A stretch of DNA of 64,000 nt, taken from assembly GCA_032433765.1 (NCBI GenBank), contig JAVIAB010000124.1, forward strand, positions 73,333,746 through 73,397,745, read 5' to 3'. How positions within the stretch are numbered: position 1 is the first letter of the stretch; each line of letters opens with the position of its first letter. The translations under genes were made by a program, and so were the position numbers. Shown one piece after another: positions 55,690 through 64,000 of this stretch. Below the pieces are notes generated by a model. The model was not told the DNA's origin. It was given only the letters and a program-made list of their open reading frames with translations, and did not search any database. The stretch comes from Megaustenia siamemsis (lineage: Eukaryota > Mollusca > Gastropoda > Stylommatophora > Ariophantidae).

Positions 55690-56600
55690 CCCACAAAGTA
55701 TGTGACAGGTTTACCAAAAAAATGAACAAATCAAAATTATGTCGTTTTGGCCTTGATGCGGCCTTCTTCAGATAAAACGAGAACAACCCAAACGGGCGAT
55801 GAAATGAAGATAAACTTTACTGCATGTTTTAAAATGAACACAACTAACAGTAGATCAAGGGAAAAAAATGAAAATGGAATAAAGAATGGAATGACAAAGA
55901 GGAAGGAAATGTACTACATTATGAAAAAATAATATAATGTAATTGAAGACTTAACTGAAAATCTACCTAGGAGCTCCAGAATCGTCGTGGTGCCTGTCCA
56001 AGCAGATGGGATGGGAACTCAAGGTGGCGGTGGGGAGAAACTAAGTAACGTGATTGAAAGAAAAGTCTGATAAGAGTTGGTGGGAATGGGAAGGAAGGTG
56101 ATGATCGGGGGTGTGAATGACGATCCAGAAATAGCCGGGTACCAGCTAAATAGGGAAATATACTAGAGCGTGAATATATGAAAAAGCAAAGGAAGACGTG
56201 CTCTTATTAACATTTTAAATTTTAATTTATTAAAATTGTATCATTTTCCAGCGCGGGATGGGTTGGGGATGGAGAGGGGTAATTTTCTAAATTCCAGTGG
56301 GGAGGGGGTGTGATGCACATACATACACACACCCCACCCTCGGGCTAAACCCTGAAAGAAACACTAACCATGCAGCGAAAATTTCAATGCAGAGTAGGAG
56401 TGTATGCTGCTTATTCTTGAGACAACTCACAATGTCCACAAATTAAAGGCCCTGGAAATTATATATCATTTTCTGCTAATATTTTCATTCAGTTATTAAT
56501 AGTAACTTTTACAATAATAATAATAATAATCCATAAAGGGGCTCCCACATTAAAAGAAAAAATATACATAGATATATACAATAACAATAAGAGCACACAG
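55690..56600. other. Interval with a possible Penelope-end relic
   Basis: Around 55743-55771 the minus strand reads CTGAAGAAGGCC, a 7-nt loop, then GGCCAAAACG. This resembles the Penelope hammerhead-like hairpin with both core boxes mutated. The rest is unassigned: a G-rich stretch at 56240-56330 and an ATA/AAT-rich stretch at 56514-56530. Confidence 0.4.
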
Positions 56601-58490
56601 TGAGTACGCAGAGGCTAGACACTGGAATGTCAGAAGCCTGAACGCATTGGAAAACTAAAGGAATTAGCATATGAATTTAAAAAAATACACATGGGATATT
56701 ATAGGACTGTGTGAAGTTCGCTGGAAGAATTTCGTAGAATGTACCACCAAAGATAAACACAAGATATATTTCAGAGAAGAGAAGACAGGCATGAACATGG
56801 GGTTGGTTTCGTTGTACATAAAGCACTGTCAAATACGTGCTGGGTGGGTATCCCATATCCAGCAGAATATTACACTACGACTGAAAACAATCAAGTAAAT
56901 GTCAATAAGTGTCAATAAATAGGGAACAGCTTAATAATAAATCCCACTGAACACGTCTACCTCCAACTGGTTAAAAAATTAGCAGCGACAAGGAATAAAA
57001 AATCAACAGCCATAAAATCAAAAGCCGACAAATGTTTAACTAAGAATTAAGAAATAATCTTACGCTGGACAGAAAACTGCACGGAACTATACCAGCAAAA
57101 GCCAACCGGTGACCCGTATGTCCTGAACCGAACCCCGGCTACTGATAGAGACAAATTCACAGTTTTAAAAGAAGTATTAACAGCACTCAATACCCTTAAA
57201 AATGGAAAAGCAGCAGGCTATGATAACATACCAGTTGAACTCCTACAAGCAGGAGTAGAACAAATGACCATCGTATTAATAAACACCTGTAATAAAATCT
57301 GTCAGACAGGAATCTGGCCAACATCACTGACACAGTCACTAATTATCCCGATTGCAAAAAATGGGCAACCTACAACTAAGTGAAAATTATCATACCATCA
57401 CTCTTATCAGCCACTCAAGCATGGTTGTGCTCAAGATAATCCTTAATAGACTAAATGTTCAAGTAAATGGCATTATAACAGAAGAACAGACAAGGATTCC
57501 AACAGACAGAAGTGCAATAAAGCAAATGCTCAATCTTCGTTTACTTTCTGCAAAAAAAATACCTTCATCAGCAACAGCTGAACTATGTGTTAATTGACTT
57601 TAAAAATGCATTTGACAGAGTTTGGCACGAAGCACCTTGGGCCACTATTAATAAGTAAAACGTCATCGAACGGATAGCCAGCACTATAAAACAACTTTAT
57701 GAACATTCCAAAAGTGCAGCATTTACAAATTATATATTGGGAAATATTGCATTGGAAAATTACAAGACCTACAAAAACACTTAAACAAACTCAACATCTC
57801 AGGCACAAAATACAACATGAAAATCAATATCAACAAAACAGAAGTCATGAATGTCACCAAAAATAAACAGAACATCAACATAACTATAGAAGGCAGACAA
57901 CTAAAACAAGTAGAGGAATTCAAATACCTAGGAAGTCTAATGACAAACAATAATTCTCAAACAGCAGAGATAGACTCAAGATGTATCAAAGCTTGTCAAA
58001 TCATTGGACAGTTATCACCACTATTGTCCAAAAAGGAAATAACAATAGAGGCAAAACGGGCACTGTACAATACAATCATCATCACAACGTTGTGCTACCA
58101 ATGCCAGACTTGGACACTAGATGCAAGAACAATAAGAAAATAACCTCTACTGAGATCAAAGGTGTTAGACGAATGACAGTAAACAGCCTGAGAGACATGA
58201 TCAGAAATGAAGAACTGAGAAAAAATCTAGGAATAGCCCCCGCCATAGAATATATAAAGAAACAACAGATAAAATGGTTTGGCCACGTGACAAGGCAGGG
58301 TGATCAAAACACAACACAAAAAGCCTTCAATAAGCGTTGCGAGAACACCAGACCCAAGGGTCGACCACGAAAAAGTTGGATCGATGGAATATTAGAAACA
58401 CTAAGAAACATAACAGCAGCAGAAGCGAACAGAAGAGCAAAAGACTGCAAATTATATCTCACCTCGACGCTGAAAAACAATTGAGGAGGG
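56600..58490 (+). mobile_element. LINE (RTE/L2-like), decayed, endonuclease to C-terminus
   Basis: The plus strand contains an endonuclease-like stretch WDIIGLCEVRWKN near 56692, then NGKAAGYDNIPVELLQAG (about 57200-57250). Next are RT pieces (LTQSLIIPIAKNG near 57340 and DFKNAFDRVWHEA near 57595). The region after the palm includes VEEFKYLGSLMTNN (57910-57955) and a C-terminus KWFGHVTRQGDQ and KGRPRKSWIDGILETL. At least five frame changes are needed. A GAA repeat (58493-58522) may mark its end. Confidence 0.75.
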
Positions 58491-58539
58491 AAAGAAGAAG
58501 AAGAAGAAGGAGAAGAAGATATTCGGCAATTATTTTCCT

Positions 58540-59370
58540 ACATCCGTAGGAGTGCAACAAGGTTTCTTGCTCTATCTGACATTATCCAACGTTTTCCTTA
58601 AAAGAATCATTACAGATGACCTTCAAAACCATCTCGGGACTGTCAGCATTGGAGGCAGAACAATTATCAACCTACGTTTTGTGGATGATATTGTTGGACT
58701 GGCTGGCAGTACATCAGACCTCGAAAAAGTGGAACGGCTAGATAGCATGACAAGATCTTACGGAATGGAGATCAATGCCGAAAAAACCAAATTAATGACA
58801 AACAAGACACTGTGCAATAGAAGAACAATACGCATAGATAGAGAAAATCTCAACCAGGTCAGTAAATTCAAATATCTGGGCTCTATTGTCGCTTACGATC
58901 CAGACCAGAAGTACTATCCAGAACAGCACAAGAGATGGTATCTATGACAAAACTTAACCAAGGAAAGCAAAAACATCCTCCTAACAACGAAGATCGGACT
59001 ATTACGAACAGCAGTTATTTGATGCCCTGTGAAATGTGGGCACACACTGCTGATCTCCAAAGAAGAATACAAGCCTTGGAGATGAAATGGTATAGAAAGA
59101 TATCACTCATATCATGCCGAAAACATAAAAAATGAAGAAGTGCGCGAAAGAATCCAAGGTCCACTGGACCAATAAAAGACCTACTGTAACTAGTAAAAGA
59201 GTGAAAACTAACCTGGTATTTATACAATACCAGGCACTTTAGGTGATACTGTAACTGCATACGGTCCAAGGGCTTTGTCAAAACCATTCTGCAAGGCAAA
59301 GTACTAGGCAAAAGAAGACATGGAGGATAAGAGGAAAGATGGGTGGATAACAGATAATGGGCAGGAATGT
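58540..59370 (+). mobile_element. LINE RT fragment, second element
   Basis: The plus frame 58552-58947 reads TVSIGGRTIINLRFVDDIVG and continues into LDSMTRSYGMEINAEKTKL and VSKFKYLGSIVAYD. The FVDD box is the RT catalytic motif. It restarts RT after the C-terminus of the previous LINE, so it is a separate truncated copy. Downstream MKWYRKISLISCRKHKK (to 59135) fits the LINE C-terminal region with stops. Confidence 0.72.
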
Positions 59371-59697
59371 CTTTTGTTATATGCAAAGAGCTGATCTATA
59401 TCGAGACGATTGGAAGCAAATTGTGAACAAGTCACCTATGGTGCCCCAGATGTCAACAAAGTTATGGGATAAATGATTGACTGAATGAACAGGAATGCAT
59501 AGCATGCTACACCATTATCTTAAGACAGCATGAAATATCAAAGAGATTGAAAACTGAGGTCATGTAGAAATCATGAAGAGAAATATATATATATTATTGT
59601 TCTGGTAATATCAAAACTGAAATAATTTGTATGTTTACCTTTTACAAAAAAACTTGTTCTATTTTGCATAACTGCACCACTCAAGTTGTTTGTAGGA

Positions 59698-59769
<72 letters not shown>

Positions 59770-60020
59770 TAGACACATTAATAACATATTTTGAGAGATT
59801 ATGAATATGTATTCTAAATTCATGCTTATGAATATGTATTCTAAATTCATGCTGATAAGAAGAGACTAATACAAAAGTGTTTTGGGAAAAAAATTGTTTC
59901 TTACCTTTGTCTGAAAAGTTAAGTACAAACATAATTGAATATAGCCATGACCATATTCTCTGCATAATCAGAAACGAATTAATACATAAAATTGTACACA
60001 TATTAAATTATGCATATATA
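59371..60020. repeat. (TA)n microsatellite and 27-bp duplication in unassigned sequence
   Basis: About 69 bp of TA repeats occupy 59699-59767. A 27-bp unit ATGAATATGTATTCTAAATT+CATGCT is tandemly duplicated at about 59801-59853. The remainder has no recognisable feature. Confidence 0.85.
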
Positions 60021-60022
60021 TT

Positions 60023-60214
60023 TTGCTAATAAAGAACGTGTACTGGCAACAAACAGCGGCAATAAGAACTGGAAACGAATTGGGAATGTTTCAACAAATA
60101 AAACAGGGTGTTAGACAAGGTTGTGTGCTGTCACCAGATTTGTTTAATATTTATAGTGAGATTATTTTAAGATCCATAAAAGGGTATGCCTGGAATAACA
60201 ATTGGAGGTCATAA
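60023..60214 (+). mobile_element. LINE RT fragment
   Basis: The frame contains [20 protein letters not shown] and [13 protein letters not shown] motif 4 of the same LINE group as 32345-34400. It stops before the catalytic FADD/YADD box. It is a short relic next to the virus-like block. Confidence 0.75.
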
Positions 60215-60458
60215 GTAGTATATCGTGCATGTTCCATCTTCCTTTTTTAGTTGAACAAAGAGGAAGGAGGAAAGGAGGAACAGATTTACTCTGTGAGTAC
60301 AAGTGTTATATAGAGACTGCGCCAAGCCAGAGTGATGCAATGATATATATGGATACATGTATAGGACTTAGAAGAAGAACGGTGGGTTGGGTAAGCTCAT
60401 GAAGGGGGTAGTTGGGGAATAATTGAGTAGATTGGTTAATGAATGATGGACATAGCTG

Positions 60459-60547
60459 TTTCCCGCCAAAGTGACAACCAATAGGAGCGAGTGTATGATG
60501 TCTGGCTATAGACCACGCCCACTGCGGAAGCGAAACTACCATATAAG
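60459..60547 (+). promoter_or_regulatory. Candidate RNA polymerase II promoter of the Maverick virion genes
   Basis: In 89 bp the plus strand has an E2F-like TTTCCCGCC (60459-60467), a CCAAT box (60478-60482), a GC/CACCC-like CCACGCCC (60513-60520) and a TATA-like TATAAG (60542-60547). Spacing and order are those of a classic animal Pol II promoter. It lies about 470 bp before the ATPase start, with no other gene between. Function is inferred from motifs only. Confidence 0.5.
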
Positions 60548-60794
60548 GGACTAGCGATACGTTAGTTATTTCATAGATATGTAGTGCATATATACTTATA
60601 ATAGTAATAAATTAATAGGTAATATATCAACGTGGACGTAAAGGGACCATATTTAAAATAGATATGGACCATAATCAGTGATATTCAAGCAGGTATCTCT
60701 CGCTGACGACATGAACGGACAGTCATATTCTCCCAGGTTTCTGTGAGTATGACATGGATCAATGAACATCGCTCGTACAAGTATAGATTTTTCC

Positions 60795-60804
60795 TTTCCC
60801 GCGC
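60795..60804 (+). promoter_or_regulatory. Second E2F-like site
   Basis: TTTCCCGCGC matches the E2F consensus TTTSSCGC and lies about 215 bp upstream of the ATPase start. With the first site it forms a pair in an otherwise AT-rich region. Confidence 0.4.
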
Positions 60805-61019
60805 GAGCGGAGCTGCAACAGGTTGTTATGTAAAAAATGAGCGGTCTGTCTTGCTACGTGGCTAACAGACAATAAGACATAGGTTAATAACAATACTAAT
60901 GGTCTCGATACGCGTATCGCGTGAGCGTGTGAATTGCGTCCCCAGTGTGAACATGTTATCAAATAAGGTTTGTAAGTTATAAAATAACAATATAAATCTA
61001 CACCACGACAGTCGTAGGT

Positions 61020-61634
61020 ATGGACCCTCGGTGGAATCATCCGTTTACGGTGTTAGTTGCAGGGCCAACGGGATGCGGAAAAAGTATGTTTGTTAGGAGA
61101 TTTCTCGAACACGTGTCAGAAATGGTCAGACCCGCGCCTGGGGAAATAATTTACTGTTACGGCAAGTTGCAATCGATTTACGAAACGATGATGGTTGTTC
61201 AGTTTAACGAAGAGCTACCCGACATGGAACAATGGCGAGGAGATAGGAGACGTTTGGTGGTCATAGACAATCTGATGAACGAAACTGACGATAGGGTCAC
61301 GAAACTATTTACCAAGGGAAGTCATCATAGAAATATAAGCGTCGTGTATATAGTACAGAATCTATTTAGCAAAAACAAGGAACAGCGGACGATAAGTCTC
61401 AACAGTCATTACATAGTTCTGTTTAAAAACCCAAGAGACGGATCTCAGATTACGAATCTGGCCAAACAAATGTACCCGGGTCGCGTGTCGTACGTGCAAG
61501 AAAGTTTTAAAGACGCGACATCGGCGCCACAAGGGGATTTATTATTTGACCTTCGGCAAGAGACACCAGATCATCTAAGGCTCCGTAGATATATCTTTCC
61601 TAAAGAACATCAGGTAGTCTACATCCCAAAGTAA
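61020..61634 (+). CDS. Maverick/Polinton DNA-packaging ATPase (FtsK/HerA, A32-like)
   Basis: The protein is 204 aa with no frame break. Walker A is AGPTGCGKS (residues 14-22). Walker B is LVVIDNLM (79-86), with N84 where these ATPases commonly have a second acidic residue. Later motifs KGSHHRNISVVYIVQNLF and FKNPRDGSQITNLAKQMYPG are typical of Maverick and adintovirus packaging ATPases, which pump genome DNA into the capsid using ATP. The ATG at 61020 gives the usual short N-terminus before Walker A. The next gene starts 5 nt after the stop, consistent with one compact virion block. Of the recognised genes this is one of two uninterrupted ones. Confidence 0.93.
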   Translation: MDPRWNHPFTVLVAGPTGCGKSMFVRRFLEHVSEMVRPAPGEIIYCYGKLQSIYETMMVVQFNEELPDMEQWRGDRRRLVVIDNLMNETDDRVTKLFTKGSHHRNISVVYIVQNLFSKNKEQRTISLNSHYIVLFKNPRDGSQITNLAKQMYPGRVSYVQESFKDATSAPQGDLLFDLRQETPDHLRLRRYIFPKEHQVVYIPK

Positions 61635-61639
61635 GGAAC

Positions 61640-61944
61640 ATGGCCGAGTCGGTGAAAAGACACGGCGAGATGTTGCGTTTTCTGTGCTCGGCTAAACCAC
61701 CAGCTGTAAAGGCCGTGATGAAAACAGCATCTCCTGATCTACAAGAACTCTGTGCGAATGCTGCCACAACGTGTTAAAAGGTAACGTTCGCCTCACACAG
61801 GCCCAGAAGAGACGGTTGCAGCGCCATCAACACGACCTGAGGATTCTCGCTTGAAAAAAGACGACCGTGAAAAAGAGGAAACAGATTCTGCAAAAGGGTG
61901 GCTTTATCGGCGCTTTGATTTAACCAGTTCTGGGTATCCTGGGT
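61640..61944 (+). pseudogene. Small basic Maverick protein, broken
   Basis: The ATG at 61640 opens a frame that ends after 45 codons at TAA 61775-61777. Just before that stop the neighbouring frame becomes the plausible one (LKGNVRLTQAQKRRLQ), which is how small basic Maverick proteins at this position continue. That frame in turn has stops at 61852 and 61921, the second inside a Gly/hydrophobic tail (LQKGGFIGAL). There are therefore one frameshift near 61765-61775 and two nonsense codons. Role in the family is not established here; position between ATPase and capsid genes suggests a virion component. Confidence 0.55.
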
Positions 61945-61953
61945 GTGTGCACG

Positions 61954-62389
61954 ATGGTCAAGAAAATGATTTTGATCTATCCTCGACTGCTAGAGTCTGT
62001 AAATCACCAGCAAGCTTCGTATACGCCACCCGAGTCACTAAAAGACAGCCTGGGAGATCTGGATACGCAAATGCAACGAGTCCTGGAAAGAGAGGACATG
62101 TCACCACGCGACAAAGCCAAACTGTATCAGCAGACATTGCAACGGTATCTGAAACGTCTCGATCAGTACAGACACAAACCTCTAGGCGTAGTGGACATTA
62201 AACAGGCACCACAATCCCCCGATTACAACACCACCAACCGAGATACTTAAAGATGAAGTCGACGAGAAAATTCCTCAGTCAGCGCCAAGCGCGCCTAGAC
62301 CGAAAACGAAAGTCGTCGTTAATAGAGAAGTTGTGGGCACGTACAGACTCACGAACAGAAGAAAAAGTAAGATTCCGACACCAAACTAG
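61954..62389 (+). pseudogene. Conserved Maverick coiled-coil-like protein, frameshifted
   Basis: From ATG 61954 the frame reads MVKKMILIYPRLLES and has a charged, helix-prone middle (LDTQMQRVLEREDMSPRDKA, YQQTLQRYLKRLDQYR). Proteins of this kind follow the ATPase in other Mavericks. The frame closes at 62248-62250, but a different frame stays open from about 62210 to a stop at 62387-62389, just 22 nt before the next gene's likely ATG. This points to one indel near the C run at 62216-62220. Function is unknown. Confidence 0.6.
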
Positions 62390-62411
62390 GAGACATGCGA
62401 CAAACGCGTCG

Positions 62412-63155
62412 ATGCAAATTTATCCTGAAAATAGTCCAGGGAACTTCTTCGTCAAACTCCCTGAAACTATCGAACTGAACGCAAATTACGAAGTCGGTTT
62501 GGTCGAGATACAATTTCCAAACACTTATTTCAATGTATTACCCGGCGATATCTGGATCCGTTACGAAACGTCGAGCAACGGAGGCAAAACCTCTTATAAC
62601 ACAGCATTAGCAATGGAACTGGCGCCGGGGTTATACAAGACAGCGGATAACTTTATCGATGCCTTAAATAAGCTGATATTGGAAAAAAAAACATCCGGAG
62701 TCAATATGAGATTTTTTAATAAAAGAAATGAAAATAAGGCTACCTTTAAAGTCGTTGAACAAGGAGCCTCGGTTACCATAAGCGAGGAATTGAAAAGTAT
62801 ATTAAGCTTCCTATCGAATCACGTGACAGACTGTAACGTGGCCCTGCACGGCGAGAAATAAATAAATTTGGAAGCGCAAACTAGAAACGTGTACCTCTAT
62901 TGCGATCTCGTATCACCCAGAGTGGCCGGGGATGTCCTTGTCCCATTACTGAGGACAGTTCCTATTTTGGAGAAAACCACCACATCCATATTTCGCATCT
63001 ACGACAAACCGCACTATGTCACCCTGAGCAGGTTCTCCTTCGACAGGTTAGAAATTCTTTTAACTAACGACAGGGGAATTGCGATCCCATTTACATCCGG
63101 AACGTCGGTACTGGCGTTACATTTCGGAGCGCGGAAGCACTTCGAGCTGGAATAA
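62412..63155 (+). pseudogene. Maverick minor capsid (penton) protein with one in-frame stop
   Basis: The likely start is ATG 62412 (MQIYPENSPGNFFVKLP), not the in-frame ATG at 62253, because the extra 53 codons are Arg/Lys-rich and overlap the tail of the previous gene. IELNANYEVGLVEIQFPNTY and the later VYLYCDLVSPRVAGDVLVPL are typical of the single jelly-roll penton protein that closes capsid vertices in Mavericks. One TAA at 62859-62861 interrupts the frame about 60% along; the same frame then continues to 63153-63155. The stop overlaps the next ATG (TAATG). The protein would be truncated unless the stop is read through or is a sequence error. Confidence 0.82.
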
Positions 63156-63655
63156 TGGTGAGACACACGCCGTTTCAGCCGCTTCATCGAAATGCTAAGT
63201 TATACGAAGAGTGTTGCTTTAAGCAAGCCGGCCACGGTCCTCCGGTATTTATCGGAGGTAGGAGTCAGCGAGAGCGCGGTATCGGTAGTTTTTTTGGAGG
63301 CATCGGAAGAGCAATTTTACCGTGGCTAAAAACCAGTGGTAAGGCCTTACTCAGAGAAGGTGTCGGTACGGGACTACAAGTTGTGCAAGATGCCTTGGCT
63401 GGAAGAAACATCGGAGATGCGTTTAAAGAAGGAGCTAAGGAATCCGGTCAGCGTTTAATTCAGGGAGCCATCTATCATCTGGCCGGTGGTGACACACGCC
63501 AACAAACCGGAAGCGGCAGAAGAAGGAAAAGACGAGCAGCTCCATCTGGGATGCCGGTTGAGGCAAGAAGAATAAAAACGGCGAAACGACGCGCTCACTC
63601 TCATTCAGCGCGGAAGAAGTTTAAGAGGACAAAGTATTCGGACATATTCGGTTAA
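63155..63655 (+). CDS. Maverick glycine-rich basic virion-type protein
   Basis: The frame is open for 166 codons, starting in the TAATG overlap with the penton gene. The N-terminal part has GIGSFFGGIGRAILPWLK, an amphipathic glycine-rich stretch. The C-terminal third is strongly basic (GRRRKRRAAPSG, AKRRAHSHSARKKFKRTKY) and ends SDIFG. Small proteins with this layout sit between penton and major capsid genes in Mavericks and adintoviruses. They have been compared with adenovirus core or membrane-active minor proteins, a link I treat as tentative. The basic tail could bind DNA or direct nuclear import. The next ATG is 5 nt downstream. Confidence 0.75.
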   Translation: MVRHTPFQPLHRNAKLYEECCFKQAGHGPPVFIGGRSQRERGIGSFFGGIGRAILPWLKTSGKALLREGVGTGLQVVQDALAGRNIGDAFKEGAKESGQRLIQGAIYHLAGGDTRQQTGSGRRRKRRAAPSGMPVEARRIKTAKRRAHSHSARKKFKRTKYSDIFG

Positions 63656-63660
63656 GCAAT

Positions 63661-64000
63661 ATGGTTCTAGTGCACCCCATGTCTGTGAGTGTTTCCTTTC
63701 TGGACTAGATTTGTTTAGCGTTCCACCGACTCAGACATCTCTTGATTTTGCCCAGTTTGTGGAAGTTGGACCCTTGGCATCCCTGGCATCTGGGGCCTTT
63801 ATATAATTTTTCATCAGCGGAAATTCGGATGAATACATCGATTTTTTCCAACACGTATCTGCATATGAGAGCAAAAATTACGCTGTCCAACGGTGACAAT
63901 TTACCGGCTGATGCCGACGTGGCCCCTGTGAACTATTACCTGCACAGTCTAATCTCGCAAGTCGAAGTTTCTCTCAACGATACTTTCATTTCAGCTTCTG
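63661..64000 (+). pseudogene. Maverick major capsid protein (double jelly-roll), 5' part, broken, runs off the window
   Basis: The first ATG is at 63661, 5 nt after the previous stop. The signature LDLFSVPPTQTS (about 63706-63741), then SGNSDEYIDF, and later NLPADADVAPVNYYLHSLIS identify the N-terminal region of the Maverick major capsid protein. The gene is damaged: the ATG frame hits TAG at 63706-63708, so there is a shift near 63680-63700. The signature frame meets TAA at 63804-63806. A further one-base shift occurs at a T6 run (63842-63847). The rest lies beyond 64000. Confidence 0.85.

Larger units (their letters stand above)
60221..61019. other. Noncoding leader upstream of the Maverick gene block
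   Basis: I found no integrase, polymerase or protease coding sequence here. The 93-codon minus-strand frame at 60759-61040 has no recognisable domain. The region may include part of the element's terminal repeat or regulatory zone, but the element boundary cannot be set because the other end is outside the window. Confidence 0.45.

Noticed and set aside
60759..61040. 93-codon minus-strand frame before the ATPase
   Set aside because: No domain and it overlaps the proposed regulatory region; no counterpart in Maverick gene sets that I recognise.
61851..62201. 116-codon plus-strand frame overlapping the coiled-coil-like gene
   Set aside because: It lies in another frame, mixes unrelated composition, and overlaps the better-supported frame from 61954.

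Overview
The window is a 64-kb piece of an AT-rich animal nuclear genome, most likely an invertebrate (mollusc or arthropod; I cannot place it more closely). It has spliced exons, tRNA-derived SINEs, several LINE clades, Penelope-like, hAT and Tc1/mariner elements and a Maverick/Polinton. I see no bacterial genes, rRNA, free-standing tRNA gene or CRISPR array. No homology search could be run; family calls rest on motifs read from translations.

Host gene. Four exons on the minus strand (18606-18752, 18261-18418, 2028-2107, 24-108) encode consecutive parts of the catalytic X domain of a phospholipase C beta. Splice sites and codon phases match across all three introns. One intron is about 16.2 kb and is full of nested transposons. 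The remaining exons are outside the window or unrecognised.

0-20 kb. The big intron holds a decayed hAT element (about 6.97-15.50 kb). Two nearly identical full-length Tc1/mariner-superfamily copies with a long DD83E-type spacing sit inside it in opposite orientation. One encodes an uninterrupted 425-aa transposase; the other is split by a SINE. Two relics of a second hAT family flank it (4.57-6.49 and 15.96-18.13 kb).

20-39 kb. This is mostly minus-strand LINE sequence with endonuclease and reverse transcriptase of RTE-like type. An I-like LINE with RNase H (28.6-32.34 kb, plus strand) is nested in it, and a 5'-truncated I-like copy sits at 36570-36811 with an 11-bp target duplication.

39-54 kb. 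Two more hAT relics are present, one carrying a third, older DD83E copy. There is a frameshifted mariner (42.52-43.85 kb), then a Penelope-like element (46029-49455) with a near-perfect 1.41-kb inverted repeat, a 13-bp target duplication and a hammerhead-like core. A Tx1/L1-like LINE follows (49.85-51.98 kb), then a SINE that splits a (TA)n array.

54-60 kb. SINE-like units, a purine-rich tract and decayed LINE coding segments.

60.4-64 kb. The right edge carries the virion-gene block of a Maverick/Polinton (adintovirus-like) element on the plus strand: packaging ATPase, small basic protein, coiled-coil-like protein, minor capsid (penton) protein, glycine-rich basic virion-type protein and the start of the major capsid protein. 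Spacing is 25 nt or less, with one TAATG overlap. Two genes are open and four carry frameshifts or stops. Upstream lies a cluster of E2F-, CCAAT-, GC- and TATA-like motifs that could be its promoter.
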